A DNA stretch of 64,000 bases from Chitinophaga sp. CB10 (lineage in GTDB: Bacteria; Bacteroidota; Bacteroidia; Chitinophagales; Chitinophagaceae): positions 124,001-188,000 of the forward strand of contig MLAV02000002.1 of assembly GCA_001870995.2 (NCBI GenBank). Reading direction: 5' to 3'. Shown in pieces: positions 9,401-17,490 of this stretch (positions are counted from its first letter, which is position 1; each line of letters starts with the position of its first letter). The notes under the pieces were generated by a model. The model did no database searches. It was not told where the DNA came from and worked only from the letters and a program-made list of their open reading frames with translations. The position numbers were made by a program, and so were the translations under genes.

Positions 9401-9630
9401 CATATGCCAGGTTGAAGAATGCCCAGGTAGGATACAACCTGCCTGCCACTGTATTGCATGCGCTGCGCCTCAAACGGGTACGCCTGTATTTTTCCGGTGA
9501 AAACATCTGGACGCTGACGAAGCTGCCGGTGGGCTTTGACCCTGAAACGGCCACCCTTGGGGAGCTTGGCGCGGGTAAGAGCATGTTTACACAAGCTATC
9601 TGGGCTTTTGGATTAAACGTTTCCTTCTGA
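6421..9630 (+). CDS. SusC/RagA family TonB-linked outer-membrane transporter
   Basis: 1069 residues, full length for the family. A signal peptide of about 27 residues ends at IHAQ, then a carboxypeptidase-D regulatory-like domain (about 30-115; VTGAVLDEQSGPIPGVNVIV), the SusC hallmark EVIVVGYGTQKKVNLTGSV, the plug domain (about 125-240; VLKDAAAAAIYGARAPYGVL) and a large beta-barrel ending in LNVSF. No N-terminal STN domain is seen between signal peptide and carboxypeptidase-like domain, although STN is the usual contact point for FecR in sigma-regulated transporters. It forms the outer-membrane channel of the system encoded with the following SusD gene and is expected to be controlled by the sigma/FecR pair just upstream. 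Confidence 0.95.
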   Translation: MKINQKFLCFCGGWMLLLFFIPAYIHAQQHPRVTGAVLDEQSGPIPGVNVIVRSDVDSTQRYVAVTDTNGIFVFTRLQANNRYTFSFSHIGFESQSLKSLLLKEGENNSIMVKLSPSRNANLNEVIVVGYGTQKKVNLTGSVAVVDGVKLQNRPVSNVSQALYGTVPGVTISYGNRGFEPGAAPSVQIRGQGSPYVLIDGTAGDINTLDPNTIESISVLKDAAAAAIYGARAPYGVLLITTKSGKHNQKPQVDFSANGGPTTIIRKPRMVDSYTFARAINEMHDNQGVARLFAESTIDRIMAYIKDPSLPETVPDAGNPAKWSAYQLSNGNNDWIDIHFGNGFRTQENISLRGGSKEIAYFLSAGHASEKGPLRMVDDKYHRYNLNAKLDANINSWWKISSNTRIANEVRDRPIYNGEGGYGMIIHQIFRTHPEVFLKSPNGYYSQLSRVPQMRAGYEKFTDNNLLQRIATEIKPLKNWTINADYSIDYTVSNHDGVNLVAYEDQVDGTLVPISLTVPSYISKDKANKTYKALNIFSTYKPGIGKDHQLEIMAGFQQESNNYDYLSGLKRELITSEVPSITTATGDMQAFDDLSHWSTMGYFARLNYNYKNKYLLESNVRYDGTSKFADGKRWGFFPSVSGGWNVSQENFWRAVTPYVPYLKLKASWGMLGNQNVSAYQDLALIGVNTNLGWIINGKRPAYTGAPNLINRYLTWESSKTTNIGIDLGFFQNKLQVEFEYYQRLTFDRLGPAKAQPLVLGAAIPQENNSELKTRGWDLGITYRGKAGNDFSYSIAANVFDYFNVVTKYPNPTGILTTDYAGKRAGEIWGYETVGLIQTQERADAINAAKSQNFINGQLWRTGDVEYRDLNGDKVINNGKNTVSDHGDLRVIGNSTSRYQFGLNLSANYKNFDIAVFFQGTGKRDLWLSGNIFWGFNQWNQSSLFPHHLDYYRDAEATTYSGLGVNTDAYFPRPYSNATQYAKNQQVQTRYLQNGAYARLKNAQVGYNLPATVLHALRLKRVRLYFSGENIWTLTKLPVGFDPETATLGELGAGKSMFTQAIWAFGLNVSF

Positions 9631-9659
9631 TCATTTACTGACCATTCAATTTCTTAGCC

Positions 9660-11420
9660 ATGAAAAAACACCTCGTTCATATCACCGCTTTCAGCCTGCT
9701 GCTTACGGCAGCATCCTGTTCCAAAGATTTCCTGGACAGGCCGCCCCTGACGCAGATTGAAAACGACGCTTACTGGCAAACCGCCAGCGACCTGGAAAAA
9801 TATACCTTACAATTCTATCCCGACTTCCCGGCCTTCGGTACGGTGGGCAGCTATCTGGGGCTTATCGGGTGGGATGGCACCAGGGGCTCGGACGTACAGA
9901 TTTCCGCCTCCCCGGCGACTTTGTGGAACGGGACTAACCAACCGGTAACAGCCACCGGCAACTGGACCTGGTCGAAGATCAGGAGCGTTAACGTCTTTTT
10001 TCAAAACTATACCAAATGCAAAGACCCCATTCAGAAGTACCAGCAGTTCCTCGGTGAAGCGCATTTTTTTAAGGCATGGTATTATTTCGAAAAAGTGAGC
10101 GCCTACGGAGATGTGCCCTGGTACACCAATCCGCTGGAAATGGATGATAAAGACCTGTATAAGGAGCGCGATCCCCGCACGGTGGTAATTGACTCCATCC
10201 TCTGGCACCTGGATAAAGCGGCAGAATACCTGAAGCCATTAAAATCAGTGGAAGGCGGCAACAACCGCCTCAGCAGGGAAGCAGCCCTGTTGTTCAAATC
10301 AAGGGTAGCGCTGTTTGAAGGCACCTGGCAGAAGTATCACAAGGGTACGCCGTTTGGCACGCCCGGCGCCACCCCTCAAAAGTACCTGCGCGCTGCGGCT
10401 GATGCAGCGGAAGAGCTGATGAAGCCAACATATAATCTATCACTCTATTCCACCAATGATCCTGCGAATGATTACCGGGTACTCTTTTCCCTGACGAATC
10501 AATCTTCAAATAAGGAAGTGATACTCTGGAAAGCCTACTCCGTAAACCTGCAGTTATCCCACTCTTTCCAGATATATGTTTCCGACCGTACGGCGGGCAT
10601 TTCCATGACCATGCAGCAGGTGTACCACTACCTGGATAAGAGCGGCAACGCCTATGATTATTTCACTGTTGGCAAAACGGTAAAGGGCAATGCCTTCCTG
10701 ACAAAAGTAGGGCAGGAATGCGATCCAAGGTTTGCGCAAACCATCTGGGTACCGGGCGGCGTAATGTGGGACAATAGTTTTGGAAAGGGCGTTTTCAAAG
10801 CGCCTTTCCTGGATCAATCCGGCGAAAGCCTGAATAACACCGGGTTCCAGATCAGGAAGGGGAACGATCCTAAAGATCCGCAGGCCGGCAGCGGCGTTTC
10901 CTGGAATTCCAGTTGCGAAACCGGCGCTATCGTTTTCCGTTATGCGGAAGCATTGCTCAATTATGCCGAAGCTAAGGCAGAACTGAACGAAGCGGTGGAT
11001 TATGGGAAGTCCATTAACCTGTTGCGGGCGCGGGCAGGCATGCCGCCGTTTAAAGTGCAGTCCGACCCGAATCGCGCACGCTATGCCGACTACGGTTACC
11101 AGTTGTCCGACGAATTACAGGAGATCCGCCGCGAACGGACGGTGGAACTCGGGGCAGAAGGTTTCCGTTACAATGACATACGCCGGTGGGCGGCTCACCG
11201 TCTCCTCAAAGGAAAAAGACCCAAAGGTTATCCATTTGACCCGAATGAATGGACGGGTAAAAAGATCAATTATAAGACCGATGCCGATGGCTTCCTGGAC
11301 CCTTATGCCACCGCTCTCCCGAATGGCTATGGATTCAACGAAGGCCGCGACTACCTGGAATGTATCCCGTTAAACGAAATCACGCTCAACCCGAAACTCA
11401 AACCTAACCCGGGCTGGTAA
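9660..11420 (+). CDS. SusD/RagB family nutrient-binding lipoprotein
   Basis: 586 residues, normal length. The lipobox cysteine is residue 20 (AASC). The N-terminal segment DFLDRPPLTQIENDAYWQTASDLEKY is typical of SusD, as are EAHFFKAWYYFEKVSAYGDVPWY in the TPR-like part and the C-terminal RRERTVELGAEGFRYNDIRRW. It should sit on the cell surface as the lid of the SusC encoded 29 bases upstream and bind the substrate. The following gene, a secreted phosphoesterase, starts 18 bases later, which suggests a single transcript with it. Confidence 0.95.
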   Translation: MKKHLVHITAFSLLLTAASCSKDFLDRPPLTQIENDAYWQTASDLEKYTLQFYPDFPAFGTVGSYLGLIGWDGTRGSDVQISASPATLWNGTNQPVTATGNWTWSKIRSVNVFFQNYTKCKDPIQKYQQFLGEAHFFKAWYYFEKVSAYGDVPWYTNPLEMDDKDLYKERDPRTVVIDSILWHLDKAAEYLKPLKSVEGGNNRLSREAALLFKSRVALFEGTWQKYHKGTPFGTPGATPQKYLRAAADAAEELMKPTYNLSLYSTNDPANDYRVLFSLTNQSSNKEVILWKAYSVNLQLSHSFQIYVSDRTAGISMTMQQVYHYLDKSGNAYDYFTVGKTVKGNAFLTKVGQECDPRFAQTIWVPGGVMWDNSFGKGVFKAPFLDQSGESLNNTGFQIRKGNDPKDPQAGSGVSWNSSCETGAIVFRYAEALLNYAEAKAELNEAVDYGKSINLLRARAGMPPFKVQSDPNRARYADYGYQLSDELQEIRRERTVELGAEGFRYNDIRRWAAHRLLKGKRPKGYPFDPNEWTGKKINYKTDADGFLDPYATALPNGYGFNEGRDYLECIPLNEITLNPKLKPNPGW

Positions 11421-11438
11421 ACCATAAAAATTATTTGT

Positions 11439-12326
11439 ATGAGATCAATCGTAAAATTTTCCTGCTGCTTCCTGCTGATATTATGCGCCTGGCAATCCCG
11501 GGCGCAGGTAATCCGGTTCGGACTCATTGCGGACATCCAATACGCCAACGCGGATACGCGCGGATCAAGGTTTTACCGCAGCTCCCTGCAAAAGCTGGAA
11601 GCGGCCGTTGCCGACCTGAACCGGCAGAAACTGCCGTTCCTGATCAACCTGGGGGATATCACCGATCGCAATCCGGAAGACCTCGCACCGGTGTTACAAC
11701 AACTCGGGAAATTCCGGCATAGGGTGTACAACACCACCGGCAACCATGATTACAAAGGCATCCGCAAAAATGATTCGCTGTACAAAGCGCTCGGCATGCC
11801 TGCGGAATATTACTCCTTCAAAAAAGGCAACTGGCGTTTTGTGCTGCTCAACACCAATGAGGTGGCGGCTTACGCCAACGTAGCCGGCACATTTAAAGAA
11901 CAGGAGCTCACGCAAATGATGGAAAACATTAAAGCAGCGCATGGCCGGAACGGCGAAGAATATAACGGCGGTATCAGCAGCCGGCAGATGGCATGGCTTC
12001 AGGTGGAATTGGACGATGCCACACAAAAAAACGAACATGTATTAATCCTCTCCCACCACCCCCTCGGCTGCGCAGAAGGACTTACCGCCCTCAACGATAA
12101 AGACATTGTAGCAATGGTATCCAAATATAGCTGTGTAAAAGCGCTGATAGCCGGCCATCACCATGCCGGCGCATTCTGCATGCTGGGCAACCTGCCCTGC
12201 ATTGTAGCGGAAGGCATGGTGGAAACCTCCGATAAAAATTCCTATGGCGTGGTGGAACTCTATCCCGACAAACTAGTATTGACCGGCAGCGGCCGCATGA
12301 CCTCAAGGACTATCACTTTTAAATAA
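11439..12326 (+). CDS. Secreted calcineurin-like metallophosphoesterase, ADP-ribose/CDP-alcohol diphosphatase type
   Basis: 295 residues after an ATG 18 bases past susD. A signal peptide ends near residue 22 (SRAQ). The metallophosphoesterase motifs are in order: IADIQ with Asp32, GDITDR with Asp73, GNHD at 101-104, LSHHP near 204-208 and GHHH near 236-239. The DIQ form of the first motif (instead of DxH) and the spacing up to YRSSL resemble the manganese-dependent ADP-ribose/CDP-alcohol diphosphatases (ADPRM group), which split ADP-ribose and CDP-choline or CDP-glycerol. Its export and place in a SusC/SusD operon suggest that it works on an imported phospho-compound in the periplasm. Substrate is inferred from family only. 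Confidence 0.82.
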   Translation: MRSIVKFSCCFLLILCAWQSRAQVIRFGLIADIQYANADTRGSRFYRSSLQKLEAAVADLNRQKLPFLINLGDITDRNPEDLAPVLQQLGKFRHRVYNTTGNHDYKGIRKNDSLYKALGMPAEYYSFKKGNWRFVLLNTNEVAAYANVAGTFKEQELTQMMENIKAAHGRNGEEYNGGISSRQMAWLQVELDDATQKNEHVLILSHHPLGCAEGLTALNDKDIVAMVSKYSCVKALIAGHHHAGAFCMLGNLPCIVAEGMVETSDKNSYGVVELYPDKLVLTGSGRMTSRTITFK

Positions 12327-12335
12327 AACCCGAAC

Positions 12336-13607
12336 ATGAAAAAAACAAACCATTCATTTTTCTGGTCCGCCGTTACAATGGCGACCATCGCCCTGACAGG
12401 CTGCTCCAAACATTCCAGCCTTCATCCTGACGAAGCCCTGCAAACTATTTCCGGCAGCAAATCGGCTGTCAGCACCCTCACCACCGGCCCTATCATTGCT
12501 GCGCATCGCGCCAATGAACTGCTGAAGGTGGATGAAATTATCAATGCCGGCATTAAAAGCATGGAAGTGGACATTTTCGTTGGCCTCAAAAATGGCGCGC
12601 CTACCTGCCTGATAGGCCACGAAGCCGCTACCGCCACCGGGCAAACGCTGGAACAGTATTTTGCAAATCTCCACCAGAAAATGCCGGACTTTCAATTCCT
12701 CTGGCTCGACTGTAAAGACCTGAACAGCGCTGCCAACGAAACCCTGTTCATGAACACCCTGAAAAAAATGGACAGCTTGTACGCCATTAAAAACCGGGTA
12801 TTGGTGGAGAGCCGCTACATTCCTTACCTCGTCAGCTTCAAGCAACAAAACTGGCCGGTGAGCTATTACTGCAACTGGGAAGACGTTTATGGAAAGCCCT
12901 ATGCCACCCAGCAATCGGTCATGAACCAGATGTACACGCAGCTGACTACCTACGGCATCGATGGTATCAGCTACGATGCGGCGATCGATACTTCGATGAA
13001 AAATTTCTTCAGCAGTAAAACGGTTGGCGGCTCCAATGTAAAAATGTATAGCTGGCACGTTGGCCGCTACTACGGGGAAGCCGGGCTGGATGCGAAACTG
13101 GCGGCATACGGCCACCTTTCTGTACTGTTGATCTCTTTCCTCAACAACAACCCCGCTACCATTACCGACGGCGCCAATTACAAACTGGTAAGCGCAGTGA
13201 ACGGCCTCGGCGTGGTAGATGTAAACAGCCAGACACCGGTGAACGGTACGGAAGTAACCCTCTGGGCAAATAACTATCCAACTACCAACAACCAGGTGTG
13301 GAAGCTGCGCAGCCTTGGCGGCGGGTATTATGCGTTTAAGAGCCTGGCAGATACAACGAAGGTACTGGAAGTGGCAGGCGGGGCATCCGCCAATAGCACG
13401 CCGGTACAGGTAGGTACATTCAGCAATTCAAATGCGCAGCGCTGGCAGATCGTTGACGCAGGCGGCGGTTATTACAATTTTACGCCGGCCTGTGCGCCGG
13501 GTAAAAACCTGGATGTGAACGGAGGCAGTTCCGCGAATGATACGCCGATACAAATCTATTCAGCGCATACTTACAATTCGCAGAAGTTTAAAATGGTGAA
13601 GCAGTAA
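12336..13607 (+). CDS. GDPD/PLC-superfamily lipoprotein with C-terminal ricin-type lectin domain
   Basis: 423 residues. The lipobox cysteine is residue 23 (LTGC). Residues about 50-280 look like a GDPD/PLC-type TIM barrel: AAHRANE at the start, IKSMEVDIFVG with the Glu-x-Asp metal pair, IGHEA, and LWLDCKD. The order also resembles the FAM151/menorin branch, so the reaction need not be that of a normal glycerophosphodiesterase. Residues about 285-423 form a RicinB-type beta-trefoil with three QxW/F-like motifs (QVWKL, QRWQI, QKFKM), which usually bind sugars. The gene begins 9 bases after the metallophosphoesterase and is the last of the operon. A lectin-tethered phosphodiesterase fits a glycan or phospholipid-like substrate. 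Confidence 0.75.
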   Translation: MKKTNHSFFWSAVTMATIALTGCSKHSSLHPDEALQTISGSKSAVSTLTTGPIIAAHRANELLKVDEIINAGIKSMEVDIFVGLKNGAPTCLIGHEAATATGQTLEQYFANLHQKMPDFQFLWLDCKDLNSAANETLFMNTLKKMDSLYAIKNRVLVESRYIPYLVSFKQQNWPVSYYCNWEDVYGKPYATQQSVMNQMYTQLTTYGIDGISYDAAIDTSMKNFFSSKTVGGSNVKMYSWHVGRYYGEAGLDAKLAAYGHLSVLLISFLNNNPATITDGANYKLVSAVNGLGVVDVNSQTPVNGTEVTLWANNYPTTNNQVWKLRSLGGGYYAFKSLADTTKVLEVAGGASANSTPVQVGTFSNSNAQRWQIVDAGGGYYNFTPACAPGKNLDVNGGSSANDTPIQIYSAHTYNSQKFKMVKQ

Positions 13608-13647
13608 GGATTTTAATAGTAGCATAAAGGTTTGTAACCCCAAAGAA

Positions 13648-13679
13648 AAAGGGCGCCACTGTACAATGTGGCGCCCTTT
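13648..13679. terminator. Bidirectional terminator between convergent genes
   Basis: AAAGGGCGCCAC (13648-13659) pairs perfectly with GTGGCGCCCTTT (13668-13679) around an 8-base loop. A/T runs on both sides let it serve the GDPD operon on + and the propeller-like gene on -. Confidence 0.88.
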
Positions 13680-13700
13680 CCTAATGCATTTAATTTGTTA

Positions 13701-14759
13701 TTACAGCGGCAGCTCATAACTTCTCAGTTCCCCTTCCGCAGTCGTCAGCAACAGCTGATCATGCACCTTCATCACACTGATAACATTACTGCTGTAGTCA
13801 TAAATCTCATCCCGGTTGGTGGTAGGGTTCCCTTCCATATCATACGCGGTAAACACAATTCCTTCCGGCATCACTTCCCCTTTCACCAGCAAGGTTGCTC
13901 TGTCCAGCAGCAGGAGGCGGCCAAACTGCGATACTACGAGCAGGTTATTGTCATCCAGGAAATACACGGTAAAGTTGATATTATCCGGTTCAGCAGCCGG
14001 GAAGTCCAGGCTGCCTGCAAAGATGGACTCCTGATCCTGCTCTGCTACCTTGGCGATGTCAGGGAAGGAAAAAATCTCCACCGGCCCTTCATAGTGAGGA
14101 GCCATAACAAACTCTTTTCCGTTAGGCGCAAAGTTACCCATGATCACATCATCGCACTGGCTCAGCTCCGTCATGGTAATGGCGCCATCGTTGAGCTGCA
14201 GCTGCATGAGGATGGATTGTTCCTGCCCTGCGGAAGCTTCCAGCAGCAGGAGGTTGTCGTCCGGCGTGGCGTGGAAGGTGTACGCATGCTGCTGACTTTC
14301 CAACAGCGGGTAAGAAGCAATGATCCCGAAGGTATGGGCGTCCATCACCTGTAATTCATCGGTTTCATTTTCATCCCCCGGGAGTACGTACCAGATGGTT
14401 TTATTATCTCTCGAAAAATAACAGGCCGCACCCAGGAAATAGCCCCAGGAGCCATGTTGCACGGTATGCAGCAGTTCAGTGCCGTCCGCATTCAGGATGC
14501 GCATATCCGTCATGCCGGCAATGGCAATCAGGCAGCCATCGGGGGAGGCGGAGAGCTTACTGCTTACATAATTGGCGTTCTGCCCCTGCATGATTTTTTC
14601 CCAAACAATCTCCAGGTTGGCGTTCAGCTTTGTAATGAGCGGCTGACTCGCGAAGTTCATCAGTATCTCTCCTCCCGGCAGCGGTACTACGTTTACCGGG
14701 TTGGCAGTAAAGGTCAGCTTGGCCTTTAATGGCAGGTTTATATGCGGAAATTGACTCAT
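13701..14759 (-). CDS. Conserved hypothetical protein, predicted beta-propeller-like
   Basis: 352 residues from the ATG at 14759; no signal peptide or membrane helix, so probably cytoplasmic. The sequence is made of short strand-turn-strand units (for example KLSASPDGCLIAIAG, ACYFSRDNKTIWYVLPG, NFAPNGKEFVMAPH) that look like WD40/YVTN-type blades, about six or seven of them, but I recognise no specific family and no catalytic residues. The start was chosen because a TAnnTTTG promoter box lies at 14780-14787, which makes the upstream in-frame TTG at 14795 untranscribed. It is monocistronic, divergent from the repair exonuclease gene. Confidence 0.75.
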   Translation of the reverse strand: MSQFPHINLPLKAKLTFTANPVNVVPLPGGEILMNFASQPLITKLNANLEIVWEKIMQGQNANYVSSKLSASPDGCLIAIAGMTDMRILNADGTELLHTVQHGSWGYFLGAACYFSRDNKTIWYVLPGDENETDELQVMDAHTFGIIASYPLLESQQHAYTFHATPDDNLLLLEASAGQEQSILMQLQLNDGAITMTELSQCDDVIMGNFAPNGKEFVMAPHYEGPVEIFSFPDIAKVAEQDQESIFAGSLDFPAAEPDNINFTVYFLDDNNLLVVSQFGRLLLLDRATLLVKGEVMPEGIVFTAYDMEGNPTTNRDEIYDYSSNVISVMKVHDQLLLTTAEGELRSYELPL

Positions 14760-14779
14760 ATCTTTTGTTTGTAACGACG

Positions 14780-14787
14780 CAAAGGTA
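14780..14787 (-). promoter_or_regulatory. Bacteroidota-type -7 box TACCTTTG for the propeller-like gene
   Basis: Reverse complement of 14780-14787 reads TACCTTTG, matching TAnnTTTG, with a TTG about 21 bases further upstream. It places the start of transcription shortly before the ATG at 14759. Confidence 0.6.
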
Positions 14788-14837
14788 ATACACAAACAAC
14801 TTTTCTGGCAACTGCATCTTTTTAAGTAAATTCAGGT

Positions 14838-15836
14838 ATGATCACATTTACCAACAGCGGCCTCTACTGCGCTGCGGGTGATTTTTATATAGACCCGTGG
14901 AAGCCCGTTACCCGTGCGGTTATTACCCATGCGCATTCCGATCATGCGCGGTTTGGTTCCCGCTATTATTTATGCGAACATGCTACCGTGCCTTTACTCA
15001 AAATCCGGTTGGGGCAGGATATCAACGTACAGGGTATCAGCTATTATGAATCCATTTATTTCAACGGCGTAAAGGTATCATTGCATCCCGCCGGTCATAT
15101 CATTGGCTCTGCGCAGATCCGGATAGAAAAGGACGGGGAAGTGTGGGTAGTCAGCGGAGATTATAAGCTGGAAAACGATGGCCTCTCTGCCCCGTTTGAA
15201 CCGGTGAAATGCCATACGTTTATTACCGAATCCACCTTTGGCCTGCCGATTTACCGCTGGGCCCCGCAGGACCAGCTATTCGCCGGCATCGGCCAATGGA
15301 TAGACGACAACCGGCAATTGGCAAAAGCCAGCGTATTGCTCGCCTACAGCCTGGGGAAAGCCCAACGGGTGATGCAGCATTTACAACACAAAACGGAGAA
15401 ATTCCTCGTACACGGCGCCATCGCCAATACCCAGGAAGCGCTGGTACAAAGCGGCTGGAAGCTCCCGCCCATAGAGCATATCACCCCTGAAACGCCTAAG
15501 AGTGCATTTCCCAATAGCATCATTATCGCTCCTCCTTCCGCAGATGTGAGCTGGATGAAAAAATTCAGTCCATATGCGTTGGGGATATGCAGCGGATGGA
15601 TGACGGTGCGGGGAAATATGCGCCGGCAAAATGCGGACGCCGGGTTTGCCTTATCCGATCATGCGGACTGGCCGGGATTATTATCCGCCGTGAAAGCCAC
15701 CGGCGCGCAAAAGGTGTACGTTACCCATGGCTTCAGCAGTGTGTTTGCCCGTTATCTCAACGAGCAGGGCATCCCTGCGGAGGAAGTGGTAACTGCTTAC
15801 GGAGAAGAAGAAAACGGAAATATTGTCAATAACTAA
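14838..15836 (+). CDS. Ligase-associated DNA exonuclease (metallo-beta-lactamase / beta-CASP-like)
   Basis: 332 residues. The metallo-beta-lactamase motif HAHSDH is at residues 31-36, followed by HPAGHIIGSAQI near 75-86 and VSGDYK near 104, then EST(F), and a C-terminal LSDHADW motif as in beta-CASP nucleases. This matches the ligase-associated exonucleases found beside ATP-dependent ligases and Lhr-like helicases in bacteria; they are proposed to process DNA ends before sealing. The ATP-dependent ligase gene begins 12 bases downstream, so the two are an operon. The helicase and PdeM partners lie 7.5 kb away on the same strand. Confidence 0.9.
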   Translation: MITFTNSGLYCAAGDFYIDPWKPVTRAVITHAHSDHARFGSRYYLCEHATVPLLKIRLGQDINVQGISYYESIYFNGVKVSLHPAGHIIGSAQIRIEKDGEVWVVSGDYKLENDGLSAPFEPVKCHTFITESTFGLPIYRWAPQDQLFAGIGQWIDDNRQLAKASVLLAYSLGKAQRVMQHLQHKTEKFLVHGAIANTQEALVQSGWKLPPIEHITPETPKSAFPNSIIIAPPSADVSWMKKFSPYALGICSGWMTVRGNMRRQNADAGFALSDHADWPGLLSAVKATGAQKVYVTHGFSSVFARYLNEQGIPAEEVVTAYGEEENGNIVNN

Positions 15837-15848
15837 AAGCTCAAACAG

Positions 15849-17441
15849 GTGCAACAGTTCGCGAAATTAGTGCAGGTCATCAGTAACAGTACCAAAACCA
15901 ACGAAAAGCTCTCGGCGCTCAGTGAATACTTTGCCACTGCGCCGGCAAGGGATAAAACGTGGGTGCTGGCGCTGTTTACCGGCAGGCGGCCCAAGCGTAC
16001 TGTCAACACCACCCAGCTGAAAAACTGGTGCATACAGGAAACCGGCCTGCCGGAGTGGTTGTTTGATGAAAGTTATCATACAGTAGGGGATTTGGGGGAG
16101 ACGATAGCGCTGCTGCTGCCACCGCCAACGGACCGGAAAGCAGCTCCACTGCATTATTGGATGGAACAACTCCTCCAATTGGATAAAGCCGACGAGACCA
16201 CCAAGGAAAAGTTCATCAAAAGCGCCTGGAGTTCACTGGATGAAAGCGAACGCTTCGTTTTTAACAAGCTGATCACCGGCGGTTTTCGTATAGGCGTGTC
16301 CCAGAAAATGATGGTGAACGCGCTGGCTAAAACCTGGGATATTCCACCGGCTACCCTCTCGCATATGATCATCGGCAACTGGGACCCGCGGGAAGCCACC
16401 ATAGAAGACTTGCTGCACCTGCATACCACCGGCGCGGATGCTTCCAGGCCGTATCCCTTCTACCTCGCCTACCCGCTGGAAACGCCGCCGGAGGAGCTGG
16501 GCCCGCCGGAAGAATGGCAGGCGGAATGGAAATGGGATGGCATCCGCGGGCAAATCATCAAGCGGGAAGGCCAGCTGTTTGTATGGTCCCGCGGGGAAGA
16601 GCTGATCACGGAGAAGTTCCCGGAGTACCAACCACTGGCTACCGCCTTACCGGATGGAGTAGTGTTGGATGGGGAGATATTAACTTATTCCAATAATACC
16701 CCGCTGCCTTTTCAGACATTGCAAACGCGCATCGGGCGCAAAACCATTACCAGGAAACAATTACAGGAGGCCCCTGTTGCCTTCCTGGCATACGACCTGC
16801 TGGAATGGGAAGCCGCGGATATACGGGACTACCCGCTGTCACAGCGCAGGGCCTTGCTGGAAGCCCTCGTGCAGCAGGTGCGCCAGCCCATGTTACAGCT
16901 ATCGCCCGTGATCAGTTTCACGGAATGGCCGCAGCTGGCCGCGCTCCGGGAAGAGGCAAGGGCGCATGTAAGCGAAGGCGTTATGCTAAAGAAGCTATCC
17001 GCCCCGTACCAGGTAGGCCGCAAACGGGGCGATTGGTGGAAGTGGAAAATTGATCCTTTTACCGTGGATGCCGTAATGCTGTATGCGCAAAAAGGCCATG
17101 GCCGCAGGTCCAACCTCTATACGGATTACACCTTTGCCGTGCGGGACGGGGACAACCTGGTACCATTTGCCAAAGCTTATTCCGGCCTTACGGATAAAGA
17201 AATTGCGGAGGTGGACAGTTGGATTAAAAGGCATTCCCTGGAAAAATTCGGACCGGTTAGAACGGTGGAACCGGTACAGGTGTTTGAGATTGCATTTGAA
17301 GGCATTGCGGCGTCCAACAGGCATAAGTCAGGGATAGCGCTGCGTTTTCCGCGGATTGCGCGCTGGAGGAAGGATAAGCCGGTATCGGAGATTAATACGC
17401 TGGATGATTTGAAGCGGTTATTGGAGATGCACAGGGGGTGA
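15849..17441 (+). CDS. ATP-dependent DNA ligase (ligase-associated repair locus)
   Basis: 530 residues from a GTG start that places MQQFAKLVQ at the N terminus, as in relatives. An N-terminal DNA-binding domain (about 1-200; FIKSAWSSLDESERFVFNKLITGGFRIGVS is typical) is followed by the nucleotidyltransferase core with active-site motif KWDG (Lys228, which becomes adenylated), VVLDGEIL, EGVMLKK and WWKWK, and then an OB-fold domain. It seals nicks using ATP, separate from the NAD-dependent replicative ligase. It is 12 bases after the exonuclease gene, and together with the helicase and PdeM genes at 23.4-26.5 kb makes a four-gene repair set. Confidence 0.94.
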   Translation: MQQFAKLVQVISNSTKTNEKLSALSEYFATAPARDKTWVLALFTGRRPKRTVNTTQLKNWCIQETGLPEWLFDESYHTVGDLGETIALLLPPPTDRKAAPLHYWMEQLLQLDKADETTKEKFIKSAWSSLDESERFVFNKLITGGFRIGVSQKMMVNALAKTWDIPPATLSHMIIGNWDPREATIEDLLHLHTTGADASRPYPFYLAYPLETPPEELGPPEEWQAEWKWDGIRGQIIKREGQLFVWSRGEELITEKFPEYQPLATALPDGVVLDGEILTYSNNTPLPFQTLQTRIGRKTITRKQLQEAPVAFLAYDLLEWEAADIRDYPLSQRRALLEALVQQVRQPMLQLSPVISFTEWPQLAALREEARAHVSEGVMLKKLSAPYQVGRKRGDWWKWKIDPFTVDAVMLYAQKGHGRRSNLYTDYTFAVRDGDNLVPFAKAYSGLTDKEIAEVDSWIKRHSLEKFGPVRTVEPVQVFEIAFEGIAASNRHKSGIALRFPRIARWRKDKPVSEINTLDDLKRLLEMHRG

Positions 17442-17490
17442 AAAAACGCTTATAAAGAGTGTGAATTAATGATAAACGAATACAAAACCA

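Noticed and set aside
1..13607. Phage or conjugative origin of the SusC/SusD locus
   Set aside because: No integrase, transfer gene, tRNA or flanking repeat is seen, and the sequence style matches the rest of the window.
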